From: an uncultured Lachnospiraceae bacterium
GTDB taxonomy: Bacteria > Bacillota > Clostridia > Lachnospirales > Lachnospiraceae
NCBI GenBank assembly: GCA_900553355.1
Contig: USDK01000073.1
Location: forward strand, 1 to 11,536
Reading direction: 5' to 3'
DNA length: 11,536 nt
Positions 7,222-11,536 of this stretch are shown here, one piece after another. Within the stretch, counting starts at the first letter, position 1, and each line of letters opens with the position of its first letter. Made by a program: the position numbers and the translations under genes. The notes under the pieces are model-generated. The model saw only the letters and a program-made list of their open reading frames with translations. It was not told the DNA's origin and ran no database searches.

Positions 7222-7923
7222 ATGACAGAGAGATATGCTGTTTGCGCGGATAAGATCAGTAAAACATACAGAACAGGAACTCATCCGGTCCGGGCCTTGC
7301 AGGAGATATCACTCCAGATTCCTAAAGGACAGTTTGCGGCAGTTCTGGGGCCGTCCGGATGTGGCAAGTCAACGCTGCTTCATGTATTAGCCGGCATTGA
7401 CAAGCCGGATGATGGAAAGGTTCGGATCAGGGGGAGAAATCTGTATGAAATGAAAAGAAGCAGCAGGGCTATATTTCGCAGGAGAAATATCGGCATGGTT
7501 TATCAGTCGATCTATCTTCTTGCGTCACTGAATATCGAGGAAAATATTATACTGCCTTTACTGCTGGATGACCGGAAAGTGTCTGAAAAATGGGTGGAAA
7601 AACTTCTTGAAGAAACAGGACTTGCCGGAAAAAAAGAGGTGCTTCCCAGTCAGCTTTCGGGAGGACAGCAGCAGCGGGCTGCCATCGCAAGAGCAGTGGC
7701 GCCTGCTCCGTCAGTAATCTTTGCAGATGAGCCTACGGGAAATCTGGACAAAGCCAGCCGGAACGCGGTAATGAAACTATTTCGAAAGTTAAATAAAAAC
7801 TATGGAATGACGATTTTAATGGTGACTCATGATGAGGAGCTTGCCGGACAGTGTGACAGAATCCTGTACCTGGAAGACGGGAAACTCATCCGGGACAGGA
7901 TCCTGAGAAAATGCCAGGGATAA
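7222..7923 (+). CDS. ABC transporter ATP-binding protein 2 (MacB/LolD-like)
   Basis: This 233-residue ATPase has fully canonical motifs: Walker A GPSGCGKST (43-51), Q95 in the Q-loop, signature LSGGQQQR (145-152), Walker B with E170 in FADEPTGNLD (167-176), and H203 in VTHD. It belongs to the MacB/LolD/SalX group that drives FtsX-type permeases. A strong GGAGGGAGGAA site precedes ATG 7222, only three bases after the permease stop, so it is part of the same operon. With ATPase 1 it could form a heterodimer under the pseudo-dimeric permease. Alternatively, the two ATPases could act as separate homodimers at different times. Its gene ends 4 bp from the end of the convergent cyclase gene. Confidence 0.93.
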   Translation: MTERYAVCADKISKTYRTGTHPVRALQEISLQIPKGQFAAVLGPSGCGKSTLLHVLAGIDKPDDGKVRIRGRNLYEMKRSSRAIFRRRNIGMVYQSIYLLASLNIEENIILPLLLDDRKVSEKWVEKLLEETGLAGKKEVLPSQLSGGQQQRAAIARAVAPAPSVIFADEPTGNLDKASRNAVMKLFRKLNKNYGMTILMVTHDEELAGQCDRILYLEDGKLIRDRILRKCQG

Positions 7924-7927
7924 TGGC

Positions 7928-9313
7928 TTATTTTGCGGCTCTTCCGATAAAATATTGTCCCCGGCCCCTGCTTTTCGCATAGTAAAGATACTGATCTGCC
8001 TTCTGATAAAGATGCTGGACAGACTGAGGAAAGGTCAGGGGAACCACGCCGATACAGCAGGAAATCTTAAAATCTCCACAGGGAATCTGCTGTACCTGTT
8101 GAAGAAAGCGGTCAAGCTTTGCCACCAGCTTTTCCTCGGATAAAGGCTCGTGGATCAGGACGGCGAATTCATCCCCGCCAAGCCGTCCGACTAATGATTT
8201 TTCTGCAAAAGAAGCCTGCAGATATCTGGCAGTGTCGCACAGAACCTCATCGCCCTTAGGATGTCCCAGGGAATCATTGATCGCTTTGAAATGATCCACA
8301 TCCAGAACCATAAAGTATCCGCACACTTCATTGGAAAAGTCCATATTTTTTAAGGTTTCTTCGCACAGTGGGAAAAAACCGCTGCGGTTGAGCACCCCGG
8401 TCAGGGGATCAGACTGCGCCTCATAACGGATATAAATGGTATGATGATATACCAGCAGCAGAAACAGGGACACCAGGAAAAACAGAGAAAGAAGTCCCAG
8501 TAAGAACTGTATCTGCAGATGAAACAGGTTGTACTGTGTGACAGCATCAAGAATATGGCCCTCTGAACTTAGCATATACTGCATCCGCTGCAAAAAGTAG
8601 ACGGCGATGGCGCCGGCAGAGATCAGAGTAAGGCAGATCAGTACCAGAAGCAGGAAAAAGTAGCGCCGGTCTTTTAGGTGCAGCTGCTGGGCGGACTGAA
8701 GCCTTTGGTTGAACTGCTGTACAAAAGAAGCTTTCTGGAGGCGGAAAGCAGCCAGAACAATAAGGATGGCAAAAAGAGAAGTGATCCGGCTGTTATAGGA
8801 GCCGATGTCCGAGAACACATTGCTGACACCGTATCCCATCTCAGGAAACAGAACCTCCATGAAGCTGTATACAAAAAATGAATGAAGAGCTCTGCCGCAT
8901 AAAGAAACAAGAGCAATCCACAGCGGAACATATTTTTTTGCTCTTTTTGCAAACATATAGAGAAGTCCGATCACAAGACCGAACAACATGCGGGAACCGA
9001 CGCTTAAAAGCAGGCTGTAAAAAGGCGCGCCGCTTAAGGTAGGGGAAAAGATCTGGTCACCTTCCGCAACATAAGGTGCGGATGCTTTCCACATGCTGGC
9101 CAGGCCAAATACCAGCCCGAGAAAAGTAGAGTCTGCAGGGGAGAGCAGACACCCTGCCAGCAGTACCGGGATGAATGCAACGGTGATGGAGATCGGTTCT
9201 ATGTGAAAATAGCCAAGGAAAGAAAAAGACATCAATAACTCAAGGGCTGTAAGTCCGATCAGCAGATACCACTGCCCCGGGCTTTTTCTAATTGAAATTT
9301 GAATGGTCTTCAC
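7928..9313 (-). CDS. Membrane diguanylate cyclase with ECF S-component-like N-terminal region
   Basis: The 461-residue protein makes cyclic di-GMP from GTP through its C-terminal GGDEF domain (about 298-455): DPLTGVLNR (302-310), metal and substrate residues D338, D340, N346 and D347 in DVDHFKAIND, and an intact GGDEF at 379-383. The inhibitory I-site RxxD that normally lies just before is replaced by AEKS. The N-terminal 195 residues form about six helices, with the patterns IPVLLAGCLLSP (48-59), GLVFGLASMWKAS (66-78), a SPTLSG loop (90-95) and SRMLFGLVIGLLY (107-119). These resemble the S-component (substrate-binding) proteins of ECF vitamin transporters. Two more helices (217-240, 266-290) enclose a short outer loop before the GGDEF domain. 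The GTG at 9313 is chosen because AGGAGGTG lies upstream; an upstream TTG at 9346 would place that site inside the gene. The S-component similarity rests on pattern recognition, while the cyclase call is firm. Confidence 0.88.
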   Translation of the reverse strand: MKTIQISIRKSPGQWYLLIGLTALELLMSFSFLGYFHIEPISITVAFIPVLLAGCLLSPADSTFLGLVFGLASMWKASAPYVAEGDQIFSPTLSGAPFYSLLLSVGSRMLFGLVIGLLYMFAKRAKKYVPLWIALVSLCGRALHSFFVYSFMEVLFPEMGYGVSNVFSDIGSYNSRITSLFAILIVLAAFRLQKASFVQQFNQRLQSAQQLHLKDRRYFFLLLVLICLTLISAGAIAVYFLQRMQYMLSSEGHILDAVTQYNLFHLQIQFLLGLLSLFFLVSLFLLLVYHHTIYIRYEAQSDPLTGVLNRSGFFPLCEETLKNMDFSNEVCGYFMVLDVDHFKAINDSLGHPKGDEVLCDTARYLQASFAEKSLVGRLGGDEFAVLIHEPLSEEKLVAKLDRFLQQVQQIPCGDFKISCCIGVVPLTFPQSVQHLYQKADQYLYYAKSRGRGQYFIGRAAK

Positions 9314-9322
9314 CAGAATGCA

Positions 9323-9328
9323 CCTCCT
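9323..9328 (-). promoter_or_regulatory. Ribosome site fixing the cyclase start
   Basis: On the minus strand AGGAGG followed by TG is a very strong Shine-Dalgarno sequence, nine bases before GTG 9313 (six before a CTG). It argues against the longer frame opening with TTG at 9346. Confidence 0.6.
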
Positions 9329-9357
9329 TTTACAAAAAATCGGCAATGTAGTAAATT

Positions 9358-9386
9358 ATTATACTATAAGAAAAAACAGGATACAA
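9358..9386 (-). promoter_or_regulatory. Promoter for the diguanylate cyclase gene
   Basis: On the minus strand a perfect TATAAT (9363-9358) lies 17 bp from TTGTAT (9386-9381, 3 of 6 matches). Predicted initiation near 9351 leaves a leader of about 38 bases. It is divergent from the malic enzyme promoter, about 55 bp away. Confidence 0.55.
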
Positions 9387-9418
9387 TCATGTATTCTGTA
9401 ATTTTTATCAGATAACCG

Positions 9419-9447
9419 CTGAAAAATTTCAGGGTTTGTGATAGAAT
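9419..9447 (+). promoter_or_regulatory. Promoter for malic enzyme, with a palindrome over the -35
   Basis: TAGAAT (9442-9447, 5 of 6) is preceded by TGA, giving an extended -10, and lies 17 bp from CTGAAA (9419-9424, 4 of 6). CTGAAA-AA-TTTCAG (9419-9432) forms a short dyad covering the -35 box, a possible operator. A perfect TATAAT at 9464-9469 would start transcription only about a dozen bases before the ATG and is less likely. Confidence 0.4.
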
Positions 9448-9489
9448 AATACAGTACAGTAACTATAATTCAAACATCAGGAGGGAACC

Positions 9490-10662
9490 ATGGACTACGC
9501 AAAAGAATCATTAAAAATGCATTATGAATTAAAGGGTAAGATCGAGGTGACCAGCCGGGCGAAAGTAGATTCCAAAGAGGCGCTGAGCCTTGCTTATACA
9601 CCAGGAGTTGCACAGCCGTGTCTGGAAATCCAAAAAGATATCAGCAAAAGCTATGATCTGACCAGACGCTGGAATACAGTGGCAGTTATCACAGACGGAA
9701 CCGCTGTCCTGGGCCTGGGAGACATCGGACCGGAAGCAGGAATGCCTGTCATGGAAGGAAAGTGCGTACTGTTTAAGGAGTTTGGCGGCGTGGATGCCAT
9801 CCCGCTTTGTGTGAGATCAAAGGATGTGGATGAGATCGTGAAGGCAGTCAGCCTGTTTGCAGGAAGCTTTGGCGGAATCAACCTGGAAGATATTGCGGCA
9901 CCCCGGTGTTTTGAGATTGAGAGACGACTGAAGGAATGCTGTGACATCCCGATTTTCCATGATGATCAGCACGGAACAGCAGTGATCACACTGGCAGGAC
10001 TGATCAATGCCCTTAAACTGGTGGGGAAAAAGATCGAAGATGTAAAAATCGTAACTTCCGGCGCCGGCGCTGCGGGCATTGCGATTATTAAGCTTCTGAT
10101 GTCCATGGGGCTGAAGAATGTGATTATGACAGATAGAAAAGGTGCGATCTATGAAGGTCGTGAGGGATTAAATCCGATCAAAGAAGAGATGGCGAAGATT
10201 ACAAACTTTGAGCATCAGAAGGGAAGCCTGGAAGAAGTGATTAAGGGTGCAGACGTATTTATCGGAGTTTCGGCACCGGGTACGCTGACCCAGGATATGG
10301 TCCGCTCTATGGCAGATCAGCCGATCATCTTCGCATGTGCGAATCCGACTCCGGAGATTTTCCCGGATGAGGCAAAGGCAGCAGGGGCAGCAGTTGTGTC
10401 TACCGGACGTTCTGATTTCCCGAACCAGGTGAATAACGTGCTGTGTTTCCCGGGTATCTTCCGTGGAGCTCTGGATGTGCGTGCGTCTGATATCAACGAT
10501 GAGATGAAGGTGGCTGCGGCTTATGCCATCGCAGGACTGGTAAGTGATGATGAGCTGAATGCTGACTACATCCTTCCGGCTGCATTCGATTCCCGTGTAA
10601 AAGATGCAGTAGCAAAGGCGACGGCCGAGGCGGCTGTAAAGAGCGGCGTGGCAAGAATCTAA
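9490..10662 (+). CDS. Malic enzyme (oxaloacetate-decarboxylating malate dehydrogenase)
   Basis: This 390-residue enzyme converts L-malate and NAD(P)+ to pyruvate, CO2 and NAD(P)H in the cytoplasm, linking C4 acids to pyruvate. The N-terminal malic domain shows Y36 in YTPGVAQPC, TDGTAVLGLGDIG (68-80), K91 in GMPVMEGK, metal-binding E133 and D134 in NLEDIAAPRCFE, and D158/D159 in FHDDQHGTA. The NAD-binding domain has GAGAAG (191-196), D215 at the end of the second strand, and ANPTPEIF (284-291), then NQVNNVLCFPGIFRGALD (312-329). The length fits the short bacterial type (YtsJ/MaeB N-terminal part), without a phosphotransacetylase tail. D215 slightly favours NAD over NADP, but cofactor use is uncertain. 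ATG 9490 follows AGGAGGG. It appears to be a single-gene unit ended by a terminator. Confidence 0.95.
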   Translation: MDYAKESLKMHYELKGKIEVTSRAKVDSKEALSLAYTPGVAQPCLEIQKDISKSYDLTRRWNTVAVITDGTAVLGLGDIGPEAGMPVMEGKCVLFKEFGGVDAIPLCVRSKDVDEIVKAVSLFAGSFGGINLEDIAAPRCFEIERRLKECCDIPIFHDDQHGTAVITLAGLINALKLVGKKIEDVKIVTSGAGAAGIAIIKLLMSMGLKNVIMTDRKGAIYEGREGLNPIKEEMAKITNFEHQKGSLEEVIKGADVFIGVSAPGTLTQDMVRSMADQPIIFACANPTPEIFPDEAKAAGAAVVSTGRSDFPNQVNNVLCFPGIFRGALDVRASDINDEMKVAAAYAIAGLVSDDELNADYILPAAFDSRVKDAVAKATAEAAVKSGVARI

Positions 10663-10696
10663 TCTCACAGCGAAACCATAGGATTCAAGAAGAGCG

Positions 10697-10746
10697 AATG
10701 AGTGCTGTAAAATCATGAAAATGGTTTTCCGGCGCTCATTTTTTAT
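10697..10746 (+). terminator. Intrinsic terminator after malic enzyme
   Basis: AATGAGTGC (10697-10705) pairs with GCGCTCATT (10732-10740), nine pairs with one G-U. Inside, GAAAA and TTTTC form a smaller inner stem. A run of six T residues begins at the base of the stem (10739-10744). It closes the malic enzyme unit and separates it from the regulator gene. Confidence 0.75.
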
Positions 10747-10764
10747 AAATATTACTTCTTTTAC

Positions 10765-10795
10765 TTGACCTTCCAGCGGCTGGAAGGTGTTAAAT
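10765..10795 (+). promoter_or_regulatory. MerR-type promoter and operator
   Basis: A -35 TTGACC (10765-10770) and a -10 TTAAAT (10790-10795) are separated by 19 bp, the overlong spacer that MerR-family proteins correct by twisting DNA. The spacer is filled by the dyad ACCTTCCAGC-G-GCTGGAAGGT (10768-10788), ten perfect pairs around one central base. It lies just upstream of a MerR-family gene, so autoregulation is the simple reading. Confidence 0.8.
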
Positions 10796-10819
10796 GTAGG
10801 TGGAAAGAGGAGGAAAGGC

Positions 10820-11434
10820 ATGACGATCAAAGAGGTAGAAGAACAGGTCGGGATCAAAAAGACAAATATCCGATATTATGAAGAAGCCGGGCTGATTACT
10901 CCGGATCGTGACCGGGAGAATAATTACCGCAGCTATTCGACGGAAGACGTGGAGCTGCTAAAGAAGATCAAGTTTCTGCGGAGTATCGACGTGTCCGTCG
11001 CAGACATCAAAAGACTCCGGCAGGAAGAAATTACGATGTCGGCTCTGATGGAAACCTACATCCGGAAATTTTCAAAAGAAAAGGAAGAAAAGGAAAAGGC
11101 AGAGGAAATCTGCAGACAGATTAAAAAGGCGGGCATGTCCTTTGGGTCACTGGAGCTGTCTGGCGTACACGCAGAAGATTTCTGGGAAGCAAAAGGAGGA
11201 GATATCATGAAAACAGACCGAATCAGAGAAGTCAGCAAATTACAGGCAAAAGATCAAAAAGTCGTAGACTTTATGGAGACGGCCGGTGCCATATTTCTCG
11301 GCCTGTCCATCGTCTTACTGGGCGCAGGATACAAGTGGCCGGTTGCGGTCACGATCCTGGCAGCAGCCGTGATGATCGGCGCCCACGTGGTAAGATACAG
11401 GATCAGAAAGAAAATCCACGGGCTGCAGAAGTAG
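10820..11434 (+). CDS. MerR-family regulator with two C-terminal membrane helices
   Basis: This 204-residue protein starts with a typical MerR DNA-binding domain (about 1-70): MTIKEVEEQVGIKKTNIRYY with YYEEAGLI, then NYRSYSTEDVELLKKIKFLR. A charged coiled-coil-like dimerisation helix spans about 80-108 (KFSKEKEEKEKAEEICRQ). After a short linker come two membrane segments (about 153-170 and 174-192) and a basic tail. Effector-binding MerR C-termini are normally soluble, so this is a membrane-tethered form or a fusion. ATG 10820 is preceded by AGGAGG (10808-10813) and by a MerR-type promoter. A frame extension to 10787 would run into the operator. A second ribosome site and ATG lie in frame at codon 130. 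The ligand is unknown. Confidence 0.88.
   Translation: MTIKEVEEQVGIKKTNIRYYEEAGLITPDRDRENNYRSYSTEDVELLKKIKFLRSIDVSVADIKRLRQEEITMSALMETYIRKFSKEKEEKEKAEEICRQIKKAGMSFGSLELSGVHAEDFWEAKGGDIMKTDRIREVSKLQAKDQKVVDFMETAGAIFLGLSIVLLGAGYKWPVAVTILAAAVMIGAHVVRYRIRKKIHGLQK
11194..11206 (+). promoter_or_regulatory. Strong in-frame internal ribosome site within the MerR gene
   Basis: AGGAGG (11194-11199) lies seven bases before an ATG at 11207 in the same frame as the MerR gene. Strength and spacing equal those of the gene's own start, which is unusual inside a reading frame. Confidence 0.5.
11207..11434 (+). CDS. Possible separate 75-residue membrane protein from an internal MerR start
   Basis: Translation from ATG 11207 would give 75 residues: a polar start (MKTDRIREVSKLQAKDQKVV), two membrane helices (about 24-41 and 45-63) joined by a tight turn with KWP, and a basic end (RYRIRKKIHGLQK). 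The frame is that of the MerR protein, so this product would be its detached membrane portion. Either two proteins are made from one gene, or a once separate regulator and membrane gene have fused by loss of a stop codon while keeping the old ribosome site. I do not recognise the family. Confidence 0.35.
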   Translation: MKTDRIREVSKLQAKDQKVVDFMETAGAIFLGLSIVLLGAGYKWPVAVTILAAAVMIGAHVVRYRIRKKIHGLQK

Positions 11435-11439
11435 GCTTT

Positions 11440-11512
11440 GGGGACAGGGCAGTTGCCAAATAGGGACACGGGAAAACACGAACGGGGACGTACACTTTGG
11501 TGTGCTCCCCGT
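11440..11512. repeat. Three 22-bp direct repeats ending in a hairpin
   Basis: GGGGAC (11440), AGGGAC (11462) and GGGGAC (11484) recur at exactly 22-bp intervals, starting five bases after the MerR stop. The last copy opens a hairpin: ACGGGGA (11482-11488) pairs with TCCCCGT (11506-11512), with an inner ACAC/GTGT stem and TTTG loop. Such GGGGAC arrays are found in Clostridia near transposases, including REP-type elements. The hairpin could also end the MerR transcript, although no T-run follows. Confidence 0.5.
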
Positions 11513-11536
11513 CAAGTAGACAGTGAAAAAAATATA
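11501..11536. mobile_element. Possible end of an IS3-family (IS150-like) element
   Basis: TGTGCTCCCCGTCAAGTAGA and the following CAGTGAAAAAAATA resemble the left terminus of IS150-group elements (TG...CCC...GACA...GTGAAA before the first reading frame). No transposase is visible before the window ends. The same bases form the right arm of the hairpin at 11482-11512, so this could equally be part of a REP-like repeat. Confidence 0.3.

Noticed and set aside
9314..9346. TTG-started extension of the cyclase gene
   Set aside because: It would translate through the strong AGGAGGTG site that serves GTG 9313.
9464..9469. Perfect TATAAT before malic enzyme
   Set aside because: No -35 at suitable distance, and initiation would leave only about 14 bases, nearly inside the ribosome site.
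10168..10857. 229-codon open frame on the minus strand opposite malic enzyme
   Set aside because: It overlaps a clear malic enzyme, its terminator and the MerR operator; the translation is low in recognisable motifs and has no ribosome site.

Overview
The window looks like chromosome from a Clostridia member, most likely Lachnospiraceae. The evidence is moderate GC, strong AGGAGG-type ribosome sites, an OmpR-family two-component system beside an FtsX-type ABC transporter, and a short malic enzyme of the Firmicutes type. This placement is inference from gene style; no marker gene is present. Both edges carry mobile-element-like DNA. The left edge has two 22-bp-spaced GGTGGCTC repeats typical of an IS21-family terminus. 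The right edge has three 22-bp-spaced GGGGAC/AGGGAC repeats, a hairpin and a possible IS3-family end.

Layout. 1-60: repeats of an element end. 128-1321 (-): MFS permease, with its own promoter, lying downstream of an AraC-family regulator at 1409-2299 (-); the two probably form a solute-responsive uptake pair. 2479-4105 (+): response regulator and histidine kinase. 4187-7923 (+): ABC ATPase 1, a large two-module FtsX-type permease and ABC ATPase 2, almost without gaps. An activator-type promoter with direct GTAAG repeats lies before ATPase 1, so the two-component system most likely controls the transporter, as in cell-envelope stress or antimicrobial-peptide modules. 7928-9313 (-): a membrane diguanylate cyclase whose N-terminal half resembles an ECF-transporter S-component, convergent with the ABC operon at a 4-bp gap. 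9490-10662 (+): malic enzyme, divergent from the cyclase and followed by an intrinsic terminator. 10820-11434 (+): a MerR-family regulator with two C-terminal membrane helices, preceded by a textbook MerR promoter (19-bp spacer filled by a perfect dyad).

The most interesting points are the S-component-like/GGDEF fusion, which lacks the usual inhibitory site, and the MerR gene, which contains a second strong in-frame ribosome site and ATG ahead of its membrane part and so could yield a separate 75-residue membrane protein. Also notable are the unequal ATPase pair around one pseudo-dimeric permease and the repeat arrays at the edges. No CRISPR array, tRNA or rRNA was seen, and no stretch over 300 bases lacks a gene.
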